A DNA stretch of 64,000 bases from Mesorhabditis belari (lineage: Eukaryota; Nematoda; Chromadorea; Rhabditida; Rhabditidae), in assembly GCA_958450365.1 (NCBI GenBank), contig CAUEEP010000729.1, positions 1,061,501-1,125,500 on the forward strand, written 5' to 3'. Both the position numbers and the translations under genes were made by a program. Positions 24,050 to 35,400 of this stretch are shown here, in pieces (within the stretch, counting starts at the first letter, position 1; the number at the start of each line of letters is the position of its first letter). The notes under the pieces are model-generated. The model saw only the letters and a list, made by a program, of their open reading frames with translations. It searched no databases and had not been told where the DNA came from.

Positions 24050-24568
24050 TTCCGATGTCCCTTGCTGCAACAATGTGTGATTCATGGTGACTCGACGCAT
24101 TCTCAGCTTGTTGGCATCATTGTATCGGATCTAGAAGTTTGATAGCTTTAAAAATTCCACACCAATTTGACGTTCTAGACATTTGTGCCATTGTGCTCAA
24201 CATTTGGATTCACCGGATCGCTTATGGAACTTTGTGAGGATAAGGTAAGATGCAGTTGAATCTTTCAGTCAGTATTATAGCTTTTGGCTTTAGGAAGTTA
24301 AATCGATAATTGTGAAACGTTTGAAGAAGCACGGTCGACAAGAGGGACTTCACGGATTTGAGCAGGTTTGGTTTTAGTTTTTCTACTGCAAACAGTATAA
24401 ATCTAAGCACTTTATTCTTGTTTTCGGGTAGCGCACTTCTTATTACTGGCAGAGTCTCTCTCAAGTGAAAACGGCCTGATGACTCCCACTCACAAATACA
24501 AACGACCTCAAGTTGTGCACAAGTTCGCGAAACCGATTCAGATGTACGACGAGCTCACTCAAATTTAG
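24050..24568 (+). pseudogene. Orphan C-terminal part of a long-chain acyl-CoA synthetase
   Basis: Four consecutive exons encode the last 130 residues of an ACSL-type enzyme: RCPLLQQCVIHGDS and QLVGIIVSDLE (about 24054-24138), TFVPLCSTFGFTGSLMELCE (24181-24243), VKSIIVKRLKKHGRQEGL (about 24298-24366), then LLLAESLSSENGLMTPTHK and KFAKPIQMYDELTQI with TAG at 24566-24568. Splice sites and reading phase are intact, and the ENGLMTPT core is well kept. The ATP/AMP-binding part, the linker and the lysine-rich motif before RCPLLQQ are absent; a few hundred bases upstream is the minus-strand exon at 23784. Full enzymes are about 700 residues and activate fatty acids to acyl-CoA. Alone this piece cannot be catalytic, so it is a truncated gene copy unless a distant 5' part is joined by splicing. 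Confidence 0.6.
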
Positions 24569-24919
24569 TTTCTTTCAGCAATTTTTTTGTGATTAGTGCA
24601 CTATTTGGGCCCGGACCCCGCTTTAAAGGTTTTTGTAAAGAGAATTTGATTGATTGTGATAAAGGGATTTGGTTGAATAAATTTGGCAGAGCTTTAACGA
24701 GGAAAACTGTTCTGGCGGCTGTCTTGGACAGGATCTAAGCATCGATTGCCAAGATCGAGTTCATTTTAGTTTTAAAATGTTTATCAAAAGTTGAAACAAC
24801 AAATTAGTTAACAAGAATTCAAGCGGATTACTGAAAGATCCAAACAAACTAACAAAATTTGCAAAATTAAAACATCATAACTTGTGACATCAAAAGCGAG
24901 CTAACTTTATCAAAATGTA

Positions 24920-27900
24920 TCAATTGTCGAAGGCGAGTTTCTCGATGAGCTCTGCGTAAGCATTCGGATTGACTCGACGAGCAGCTTCACGAACCTAAAA
25001 GATTCCGAATTATAATTTTGATGAACGAAAGACTGACCTCATCCTCTTGAAAGATCTCGCGAACAATGGCTCGCAACTGTTTCATATTCTCGAGAAGTTC
25101 CATATCGGCAGTTGCACCTCTCACACTATAAATATCATTGGTTAAATTAGATACTAAACGAATTACCCGATTTCATGTTGAGCGTTATTTTCGTGGTTGA
25201 AGTATTTGTGTCCAGCTTGGTTGGACTTACCCTCAAATCGTGTATCTAAAAAGAACGCAAGTGAGAAAGGAGAATAAATAACTCACTTTCATAACGAGGC
25301 GATGATTCACCGAATCCTGGTTCTTTGTGAATGGTTTCCCAAGTGGCGGCTTTAGCATCAATCCATTTTTCGATAACGCGATTTTTAGCTTGAATCGAAT
25401 CCTAAAAATCTATCGAAATGTTTGATGTTGAACAAAACAAACCTGCGAGTAGCTCTGTTGAGGCTTATCAATGCCTCTCGCATACCATTTATTGCCTCCG
25501 AATTCTTCAAGCTCAACGGTTTCGCTTTCAGCCGATTTTAGCGCGTACTCGTTCAGCGATCCAACGTATTTCAAGTCCTTTGGATAGCACGACGCTTGTG
25601 CGCTGTTCGCAACAAACGATCCCTCGACCTTCTAAACAAAACACTTCTGTAAATTTCTAACTCAAGCAAACCTCGTCGTAAATATCGATCACAACCCAAT
25701 CAAGATACGCGGCATTTGTTGAACTCGTGTCGAGGTAGCACCAGAAGTATTGGCTATCTCCCTTCTTCATATTCAACGCTTTGGCGAAGCCTTGCCTGTC
25801 CTCAATCCAGCGATACTAAAAACACCAGTAAATCGATAAAAAATAGATTGCTTACCATTCTGGAGGAAAGAACATCGACGTCGTTGACTCTTGTTCTATG
25901 TCCAGTGTAAGAACAGTCAAGCGCAATCTAAAATTACTTCCGTAAATCGTGCGGACATCTGACAACTTACCATGAAACGATCGCCGACTTTCTTCGTTGG
26001 TGGTTGACAAGTTGCCACCTAAATTTAACAATTCATGACCAATAGAATCAATTTAACTATTTACCTGCATTCTTCCAATTGTGCGACTTCCCGGTATTAG
26101 CCAATAATCGACAAAGAGGCCAAGATTCTTTTCATGAAAGCCACTCAGACTAAATCCAGTTTAGCAAGAGAATTAACGTTAATTACTTACACTTCTTTGT
26201 GTATAGTGATTGGACGCTTGCTGATGCTGTCAGTCGGCCAAATTAGTGGCTCCTCCCTATGCGGTACGCGTACGGCAAATCCATGATGAGATCCATTCGA
26301 AACAATCAAGATTAGAATATATCTCTACAAACAAATTCTTACGAGTAGAGTTCTTGGGTAGAATTGACAGCTTGCGATCATCCAATAGTGTGTGTTCTTG
26401 CTCCGATCGTCGACTCGCGTAATGAGACATTGGTATACTCCTTGCGTAGTGAGTGCTTTCTCCTAAAGTTTATAATTAGCCAACGCCCAAATTATATAAA
26501 AGTTGCCTTTCGCAGACTAAACTTACATGAATCTTCTTGTGATCATCGAAGACTCTTCCCAAATGTTCATTGACGAATGTAGCCACTTTACCATCGTTGC
26601 CTTCGTAGCGGAGTTCACAAGAGACCTAGAATATCAAACATTGAGGAGAATTAGTACTTAAATGCTACCAAAACAATTTGTCCCGAATGACTTGGTTGCA
26701 ATGAAGCGCTCAGAAAATAGGGTTGTTTCTCGGGCGGCACGATGATATACGTGTCAACGACACCCACACATTCATCCAACTCATAGTGGGGCCTAAACAA
26801 TACATTTTGAAAGAAATTACACAAATTAACTCACTTCCAGATAAATCGCAATAGATCCCCAACTTTGACTTCACGGTTCGAATCTTGCTCCCAATTGCGG
26901 CTTCGATGTGTCAACATTAACTGGCCATGAAGGAAGCGAACGAAATGCGTCGACGCCGAGTGTGCGCGCGAGCACACGATTCCCCAAAACGGCTTCTAAA
27001 GAGAAAACATTAAAACTTGTAGATACTTTTTAATAGTGACTTGGGGGTTTTTCTTACAAATGGGAGAGTTGGGGGTGTCTCGACGCCTCCAAACTTTGCC
27101 AAATCGTTTTTTACGCAAGAAAATACAGTAATTATGTTTTCAATTAGAAAACTCTGCATGTACCTTTAACTTGGTTTTTTACTTGTTAAGACTGGTTTTA
27201 TAAGCCCCGCCCCCTAAGGTCAAAGTTTCGTTATAAAAAGCTAAGTTGACCATAAAAACATCTTGTTTATAGCATAATATAGGCGTTCATATTTTCTTAG
27301 GCTTTCTTAGTGCGGAGGCACCTCAGGACTTAGAAATTAGAATAATAGAACCACGTGGCTCCCGGGCTTGCCTGATTCTCCTACGGCTGAGATGAGTTTC
27401 GTAACAGAGATGTTTTGATCCTAAGATACTTACCGTAAATACTGTAATAGTACCCCATCCCCTCGTACAGTCCGGTAGTCGCAAAAGTTTTTTAGTATTC
27501 CATTTTTTGCAAAGCATCCATACTTTCAAAAAACGCGTACAAAGCTAGACTACGCAACACTCCGCACCGTCATTATGGGGGTGGGGTACTATTACAGTAT
27601 TTACGGTAAGTACATTTACGGAAGCCACGTGTTTCTGGTACGAAACTCACCTCAGCCGTAGGAGAATCAGGCTAGCCTGGGTATCACGTGGCTCTACGAT
27701 GCGAAACCAAAGCCTAGAAAAATGTAGGCGCCTGACTAATACCAAACCTAGCGGCTCTCTTAAGGGCCAAAACTACCAAATTTAATCAGTAAGTTTTTTA
27801 ACTGAAAACATAACTTAAAAATGTTTTTTTTCCGTGATCAGCGCCATCAATTACCCTAGAAAAACTACATTTGGGAAAACTTTAGGTTTTGCTTTGAAGT

Positions 27901-28722
27901 TTTTCTCTAGTTTTGACCTTGAAAAGTGCCCCAATAGTCGATAGCTCTATATAATGAAACATACTACAGAAGAGCGCACTTTGAAGCCTCGAAACTTGGC
28001 TTAGAACGCATTTTCCCGAGCTTTCATTGTATTTTTCGGAATCTACACATAAAACTACTCTAGAGAAAGTGGTTTTGAAGAAAAAAGTTCCCCCCCCCCC
28101 GCCAACTTTACTAGTACCAAAATTTTTTGACTAAAAATCATCATGACTAAAGCCACATGAAATTTTTTTCTTAAAACTCAAAATCAAGCTCTGAGATGTC
28201 GATTTTCTTGTCGTGTCGATCTAAGCAAATTACCCCAGAAAAACTTGTTTTGGGGACCCGTGGCTGGGGGTAAACTAGACTCTTACCACACTTTTTGGTA
28301 ACCTAGAAAGGCGATAAATGATAGATGCCTTTTTAACCGACCTTTCTCTTTCGTAGATTTTCGTAAAATGAAAAAAAAACACGTGTGAACGCGTGTAAAG
28401 CGCAGAATTTTCGCGACACTTCAGGGTGGGCTAATTTTCGCAATTTTTTACGCGCAACTCGCCATAACTTTCTTCTAAGTCGGTCAAGCTTTATGATTTT
28501 TCTGTCATTTTGTAGATCTCAATAACTGCAACAAAATGACACCAAAATCGTAAAGATTGGCCCAATGTTGCGCAAATGAGCCTACCCCCGACTGAATATC
28601 TTTACTTTTCTCACACTTGTTCATGATCTAGAAAAAGCTAGGTATGTACAAAACAAACTCGTTACCTGTCCTTTGATTAAACAATCCACCTCCTCTACCA
28701 TCGTTTTGCTCAATTCAGAGAC
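24920..28722 (-). CDS. Unrecognised multi-exon gene, about 470 residues seen
   Basis: About 14 small exons with good minus-strand splice sites and matching phase. From the 5' side: VSELSKTMVEEVDCLIKGQ (28666-28722); KPFWGIVCSRAHSASTHFVR and GDLLRFIWK (26835-26995); PHYELDECVGVVDTYIIVPP (26667-26792); LRYEGNDGKVATFVNEHLGR (26529-26625); ALTTQGVYQCLITRVDDRSK (26342-26462); SHHGFAVRVPHREEPLIW (26192-26330); and so on to YRWIEDRQGFAKALNMKKGD, GGNKWYARGIDKPQQSY and the last exon AARRVNPNAYAELIEKLAF, ending in TGA (24920-24922). No signal peptide, repeat or catalytic motif stands out. The long 1.67-kb intron 26996-28665 holds nested MITEs. The first exon was not found; a hydrophobic in-frame extension to an ATG at 28806 is more likely read-through into intron, because it crosses a TTTTTTCAG acceptor. 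Regular phase and codon-rich composition make it a genuine gene, perhaps nematode-specific. Confidence 0.7.
27300..27705. repeat. MITE nested in a MITE (CACGTGGCT family)
   Basis: Outer inverted repeat: CCACGTGGCTCCCGGGCTTG / CTGATTCTCCTACGGCTGAG and its inverse near 27640-27695. Inside it lies a second palindrome (27430-27608) with ends TTACCGTAAATACTGTAATA and TATTACAGTATTTACGGTAA. A solo outer-type copy is at 29308-29392. Confidence 0.85.
28428..28596 (+). repeat. MITE copy (GGTGGGCTAATTTTCGC family)
   Basis: Shares CGCCATAACTTTCTTCTAAG and ATCTCAATAACTGCAACAAA with the 21305-21708 cluster. Confidence 0.75.
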
Positions 28723-29185
28723 CTGAAAAAACAAAAATATATGCTGAAAAAGAGTCGGAAATAAGAAAAGCCAAAATCCGCAAAAATCAATCTCGAAGAG
28801 GGACATTTACTTAACTTAAGTTCTAAATTCATCATCCCAATTCAGTAAGCACATTTTCAAGGGTTTTAACGGGGCGCAAAAACTAGAAACACTAGAAAGG
28901 TCCGGGAGGCAAGCGCACGAATCCCCGCTAACAATTAAGCAAGTCTCTAACAAATAAAATAATAAAGCGCCATTTTCATTTTTCCAATATATTACTTCAC
29001 TTCAATAATATTCAATTATAATAATTCATTATTAGCTACTTAACAAGAAGATCAGGGCAAAAAAAACCCACATGGGTTCGTGTGAAAGTGAAATTTTTGT
29101 TGAGCCCAGATTTTCCGTTTCTTTCCGTTTTGCGTCTTTCGACGTCTTTGCGTCGAAAATGAGCTTTGGTTTAGAAAAGATAAAA

Positions 29186-29395
29186 TATGGGGAGTAGGAC
29201 AAATGCGACCTTTTTTCTAATATTAACCCATTTCTATTCTGAAAGTTATTTTGTTGGGTAATCTTAGGGCGTGGAATCCAAATTTTGACATATCAGAGCT
29301 TGTGGAAGCACGTGGCTTCTAGCTCAGGAACGAAACTCACCTCAGCCGTAGGAGAATCAGGCGATAGCCCAGGAGCCACGTGCCTCTAAGGCTTT
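29186..29395. repeat. Two MITE fragments
   Basis: 29191-29300 matches the GGACAAATGCGACC family in reverse orientation to 13570-13740 (shared ATTAACCCATTTCTATTC). 29305-29395 is a CACGTGGCT...AGCCACGTG inverted repeat containing CCTCAGCCGTAGGAGAATCA. Confidence 0.75.
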
Positions 29396-29446
29396 TATTC
29401 TATTTTATTCATTTTGCAAATGAAGTTATAACCGCAAAACATTTAT

Positions 29447-30818
29447 TCATGTACAATTATCGAGCAAATATAATTTACAAATTTCGCTGAGTTCATCAAT
29501 CTTTTGGCGTTCATTTGTGCGGGTGTTGGATCCGGACTTGGAGATTACGACTAATTGCGGCCCCAAAAGACAATAAAAATGTGCCTTTGCCAAATTGAAC
29601 GAACTTCTGGACCGATTTCTTTTGTTGGTGGTGCTGTTTTGGCCCAGGTTATTCAGGAGGCTCCAGATTTTAGCAGCAATGTCGTGATGGAGAACCTCTC
29701 TGGAGTGAAGATATTCGATGCCGACTAAAAAGAGATTGGTAACTAATCATTCAAACACTGACCTGTACAATAATTTCCAACTTTTTCTCGATCGGGACGT
29801 TGTTCTTCTGTAGGTACGAGTCGAGGGCTCCATTGTTCGCCAATTCCATTACCACCATCAGGGGTTCTTGTCCGGCAGCCACTCAATAGAACTAATTAAA
29901 GAACTTAAATCCGAAAAACTAAGCAATCCAAACCTTGACGACGTTGGGATTGTCAAAGTTCCGCATCAGGCGTGCTTCTCGCATAATCTCCTTGATTTGT
30001 TCCTTTGTCAGCACTTCGAGCTTCGCCTAAACAAGCAACAATACTTTGAACAACATAAAAACATACCAATTTCACAGCCACATCGACAAGCTTTCCTACC
30101 TTGAGTTTGAGTTTTCCTTTGTGCACTTCTCCAAACGCTCCTTCTCCCAGCTTTTTCGTGCATTCGATGTCAACGTGATTGAGTTCCCAAGGCTGTCTTC
30201 CGATTGCTGTCTCTAAGATAACTTTGGATTGCTAAACAAAATAATTGGCTCTTGAAACGTTTTACAAAACAACTTCAAACTTACTTTCGAGATGCTCTCC
30301 TTTTGTTTGATATGGTATATAATCATCGTGGGAATTGAGTCGAACGTGAACTTTTCGATGGAGAATTTGCCGCCCTGATGTTGCTTGACGACGAAATGTT
30401 TGATTCTTTGCTCCTTGCCGCGACTCGGATCCCACATCACCTAAAATGAAAGAATAAAAAGTTTTATTGTAATGTTGGAAAGACAAGGTTTTTGCAATTG
30501 ACAAACGACAAATCGGTAAATCAAAGCTCCAAAACATTCAAAAGATTACCGATAAGACCCGCGGTTGACGTCTTTGGTGGTGCGCACGAGGAAATCGCCT
30601 TTGCTAAGCAGCATCATCTTGATGTCCTCACGTGGCAGCAAACAGTGATACCATTTTTCACCTAAAATGAAAGGTTTAGACAATAGAGATGTACAAGAAA
30701 CGTTTAAAATTCTAAGCAGCTTACCAGCAAAAGGTACAAAAAGTAGTTTAAAGAGAAAGAGCAATCGCTCAAGTAAACAATCGTTCGAAGACGAATTTAT
30801 CATTTCTTCTCTGCTCAT
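29447..30818 (-). CDS. SH2-tyrosine kinase of the Fer/SPE-8 type, broken catalytic loop
   Basis: Non-receptor tyrosine kinase with SH2 then kinase domain, as in the large nematode SPE-8/FRK-1/KIN group. SH2: EKWYHCLLPREDIKMMLL, GDFLVRTT (FLVR arginine, about 30590), then RIKHFVVKQHQGGKF and FDSIPTMIIYHIKQ (30290-30440). Kinase: KKLGEGAFGEVHKG (about 30135), VAVKL with the beta-3 lysine (30070), EIMREARLMRNFDNPNVVK, PLMVVMELANNGALDSYL, IEYLHSREVL. The catalytic loop reads HHDIAAKIW instead of HRDxAARN, about 30 foreign residues follow before CLLGPQLVV, and no DFG, APE or C-lobe is present. The frame ends with TGA at 29447-29449 next to AATAAA. The first SH2 exon ends in a phase that does not join the next (junction near 30545/30440). 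It is therefore a truncated pseudokinase or a pseudogene. The start at 30818 is tentative. Confidence 0.65.
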
Positions 30819-31219
30819 CTCGCTTTCACAAATTCAAGTTGAGTTTTAGAATTGTTTATTTTACGCTAAAGTTTATGAGGTGTTTCATTTTGATTGTTAA
30901 TTTTTTGCTTAAACTTGAACGATCAACGGTCAGATCTTTGTTTTTTCTAACTTTAAGCAAAGTTTTATTGTTGTTGTTGGTTTTAACCTATTTGTTGGGT
31001 TTTAAGAAGTTGTTAGATTTAGTTAAGGAGTTAGAAAGCTAGGAAGTTTCGCTAAGAAGCTAGGAAGTTTTAATCCGGTAGTTCTAACGAGCTTTTATCA
31101 ACTAGGTTTCAACATTTTCGTTTTTAGCTTGAAAGTCACTATGCATCGGCCACTAAACTGCACAAAACAAAAAGACTAAACAGCAAAAGTGGTGCTAAAG
31201 TTTCAAAATAAGTTTTTAA

Positions 31220-31947
31220 CCCATTCGAAACCGCAGCGTTTTTTCTTTTTTTTCGTCTACGGACCAAGCCCTTTTTTGACATTTTTGACTCCGAATCAGT
31301 TTATTTATGGTTGGAAAGATGAAAGAGAGTCTCCTACACCATTTATTTTTGATGACGAACGATTTGGATTTGACTTCAGTACTTTTCAAGATCCTATCGA
31401 TTATTGTTCTTATTTTATCGACGACAATATTTTAGTAGGCGAATCTAATAAACATGGAAAAAGGAAAACAAACTGGCAGGATTTCGATGCAAAATCTTTC
31501 AAGCTCTTCCTGGCTTCAAATGGGAATCGTCAAATTACCGAGGATTCGTGACTACTGGAGTAGCAGGCCTGGATTAGGAGGATTTTCCCACATGTCCCAC
31601 ATTATGTCAAGAGCAAAATTTGAATCTATTCTTCGCAACCTGCGTTTTTGTGATAATGAACTGGATCCTGCAGGAGATCGGCTTTATAAGATTAGAGCTA
31701 TTATGGAACATTTCAATGCAAAACCAGAGGCTGTATTGATTCCGGGTAAATATGAAACATCTTTTTTTGCCCACGTAATTTGTAGATCTGCTACAATTGG
31801 AATATACATGTAATGCTGAAAAACAGCAAAAAAAAGCAATTAATTGAATGAAAATAGCTCAATTAGCGCTGCAGCGAATAATCGCTGCAGCGGTCCGTTC
31901 CTGAGTTTTTGCTGCAGCGATTATTCGCTGCAGAAGTTTCGAATGGG
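31220..31947 (+). mobile_element. Internally deleted piggyBac-type element, copy 1
   Basis: Terminal inverted repeats CCCATTCGAAACCGCAGCG and GCAGAAGTTTCGAATGGG, flanked by TTAA on both sides (31216-31219 and 31948-31951), the piggyBac target duplication. Inside is an N-terminal transposase part with WQDFDAKSFKLFLA, MGIVKLPRIRDYWSS and IMSRAKFESILRNLRF, ending at YETSFF just before the deletion. A 7-nt loss near 31515 shifts the frame relative to the copy at 53037-53761. The DDD catalytic core is missing, so it cannot move by itself. A GCAGCGATTATTCGCTGC hairpin lies at about 31868-31932. Confidence 0.9.
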
Positions 31948-32049
31948 TTAATGAACAATACTATAGAAAAACGTAAAGAAAAAAACCCTTACAAGAGGTG
32001 GAGGAGCGATGTAGACGGGAGGTGGTGGCGGTGCTTAGAATGGCTGATG

Positions 32050-32185
32050 TAGAAGTAGATGAATGGTTGATGAATGGCTGTTGAATGGCTGATGAATGGC
32101 TGTTGAATGGCTGATGAATGGCTGATGAATGGCTGTTGAATAGCTGATGAATGGTTGTTGAATGGTTGTTGAATGGCTGTTCTGG
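32050..32185 (+). repeat. TGAATGGCTGATGAATGGCT tandem repeat
   Basis: Units of 13-15 bp (GAATGGCTGTTGAATGGCTG) immediately downstream (in fucosyltransferase orientation) of the last exon. Confidence 0.85.
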
Positions 32186-32429
32186 CGGTTGCAACTAAAT
32201 AAAAACAATATAAATAAACGAAAGCTGATCATAAAATAATATAATAACAACGTTAAAAACAAATTCGATAAAAGTAAACGTAAAGATCCAATTTCTAGAG
32301 ATTTACAAATTTCTGCAAGGCCTTTCTTCCTTCCAAAAAGTAATTCAAACTGCGCATGTTTTTGTTTTAGCAATTTTTCATACAATTGAGTGTTTATTGC
32401 AACCCGTAGCACAAAATCGAACACTTTTT

Positions 32430-35400
32430 TTACATTCCTTTCCATCTCGGCAAGAAATATTCGTCTTTTTTAAGCATTTTCGCCATTTCTGAATCTTCCC
32501 GGGGCCAATCTTTGTAGTAGATTATCTGAAAGTCGAAAATAAAGCGAAAATAAAGGAAATTTTTTTTTGGGGTCTTGATAAGGCGAAGTTATTAAACAGC
32601 TGTTTGGTTATTAAACAGCCCTAAGCTGTTTAATAGCTGTTGTTTAATGTGTTTAATGTGTTAAATGTTTAAAAGCTGGTAGCCGATTGGTAGGTTGCTA
32701 TGCTACAAGGCGGACAAACTAGATTCGATCCCCGGCACTTGAGTTTTCCTTTTCTTTAGGTCACTTCATTGACTTTTTTTAGTCTTATTATTCTCTTTAC
32801 TAGTCGAGAAACCCGCCGAACAGCGGGGGTAGCGAATATCAGCGGGGCTCAAGTTTTTGACCAACTTGCAGACCGATTTTATATAAGTTTATCTTAATAA
32901 CTTTTGAAAAAACAAATAGTTTCTGAAAGCTGACGTTCTAAGCCATCTAAATCTTATTTAAACTTCCTGATCTGACAAGTTTAAGGTGCTTAAAAATGAG
33001 CTGCAAGTTGACCAAAATTGGCCCCCGTCGTTAACCGTAAAGCGGGTTTTTCTGGATGTTTTGGGAATAGACGGGTTTTGCCGTGGATAGCACGCCGCAC
33101 ATCGGCGCGAAAATGCGTTTTCTATCGGATTTTTCCGGGAGTACCTTTTTTAGATGCGGAAAATTGTGCTGATTCCGAATATGAAGGAATTTTTCAAATC
33201 CCCTTGACAGAAATTTTTAAAATTGAGTTTTAGCGGTTTTTTGGTCATTTTGTATGGGAAATTTTGTGGTACCCTGCAGTTTGGGGCTCGTGACTCGACA
33301 ATCAGGGTCTAGAACAAAAAACGAGGGGATAAGTTTTATTCTAGAGACTCTCATGAACATTTTGATACAAAAATCATCAAATCTGCTCAACTCTACAAAA
33401 AGTTATAACATTTTTAAAAAAGAAATAAGAAAATTTTAAAAATTCTCTATTGCACAATTTTTTTTGTTCAAAAGAACAATGTAGCTATGTATCGTATTCA
33501 CTCAAAACGATTAAGGAATATGCAAAATAACAGCTCAAGTGTGCAGGAGAGTCGAACCAACAACCCCATACTTTTGCGCGGGATTGACGTCGCGCGCCTT
33601 AGACCACTCGGCCACGGTTTCCCCTTATGTTTTTAGTGTATTTTGCAAAATTTCTTTAAAGATGTTATAACTTTTTGTAGAGTTGAGCAAATTTGATGAT
33701 TTTTGTATCAAAATGTTCGTGAGAGTCTCTAGAATAAAACTTATCCCCTCGTTTTTTGTTCTAGACCCTGATTGTCGAGTCACGAGCCCCAAACTGCAGG
33801 GTACCACAAAATTTCCCATACAAAATGACCAAAAAACCGCTAAAACTCAATTTAAAAAATTTCTGTGAAGGGGATTTGAAAAATTCCTTCAGATTCGGAA
33901 TCAGCACAATTTTCCGCATCTAAAAAAGGTACTCCCGGAAAAATCCGATAGAAAACGCATTTTTGCCTTATTTCGCGCCGATGTGCTCCGGTCTATCGCC
34001 CATACGATCCGGGTTCAACCTCTCCGTGCGACTGGAATGGGGTTTTTTAAAAAATCCAAAAGCACATTGCAGAACTAGATTTAATTCCCTATTCAACGGC
34101 GCGAAAATCTTTGTAAACAATCCTCTGGGGGTTAAGGAGTAGCGCAGACAGATAGACAGACAGACAGCCAGACAGACAGACAGCCAGCCAGACAGACAGG
34201 CAGACAGACAACCAGACAGACAGACAGCCAGCCAGACAGACAGACAGACAGCCAGACAGACTTTAAACCAATTTTAAATTTATAAAAAAAAGCAACAAGT
34301 TAACAACGATGAAAATTCCCAACAAAAAGTCAAAGCAGTAGAAATTTGAAAGAATTTGGCAAAAAGGAATTACAGATTCAAGTCCGGCAACTCAAAATGG
34401 TTATAATGAAGCAGTTAAAGTCATAAAACTCATAATGGCAGTAGATTTTCTAGAACTTTCTTTATCTACCGTACTTTTTACTACCGTAGAAAGATTTTTC
34501 TGCTTATAAGTACCTCATTTTTCTCATCATCTGCGAGAAAAGCGGCCCACCACGAGAAAGTGCCGGTTGAAATGATGAGATGATCGCAAGAGGAAAGCAC
34601 TGACATTCCCACTTCTCGTTCAGTGTTTCGTGGAAGAAAGAAGAATTCGCCTGATAGGGGAGATATGAGTCTAGTTCTAGTGTACAAGCGTACTGTACAA
34701 GCAGTCTGTACTGTTAAGCAGCTTTTATAAGCCTGAGCTTATACTCATCCCCATACCTCGTACCTGGCTTCGTTTCCTGCAAATTCTCTTTCGCCCATTT
34801 CAAATCATCGCTTGAGATTAGGAAAATTAACTAAATCGATTAATGATTAACTAATTAAATTAGCTTTTAGTTATTCCTTTGAAAAGATCAAAACCTGTTG
34901 AAATTTCTCGCGAAAATATTGAATTGTTTTCTCGTAGTAGTCTCGAGGAGCCGCTTTGTGACCGTGTTTCATATTTCTATCTTTATTTTATTCATTTTCT
35001 ATCGTAATCCTCTTTCTATCATCATCTTACCGTAATCTTTCTACCGTAATCTCACTCTAAACCTTTCTAACATTGCACAAGCATTGATTGATAAGCAAAT
35101 CTTTAGCCACCTATAATGAAACGTTAAATCCAGTCCTCTTCTCACGTGAATCCCAACGATGATTGGATCAGTGATCTCTAAAAAATGAATAGTATCGTTA
35201 TATTGAAGGAATAGTATCGTTATATTCAAGAATATTCAAGATAAGAATATAAATATTCAAGAATTTCATCAAACCATCAGCAAATTTGAGTCGATAATCA
35301 ATTTCCATTTGATCTTTTCCAGATTCTCTCTCTGCTCGCCCCAATCTCCAGCGAGCTTTCGCCTCTTCGATCAAGTCATTTGACTTTAAAATAAAGATAG

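Noticed and set aside
28621..28806. Start codon at 28806 for the unrecognised minus gene
   Set aside because: The extension crosses a strong TTTTTTCAG acceptor, so it is more likely intron; a distant first exon is expected.
33018..33868. Two paired frames MGNFVVPCSLGLVTRQSG on opposite strands
   Set aside because: They are the two arms of the fold-back element read in opposite directions, with no homology to a transposase that I can see.
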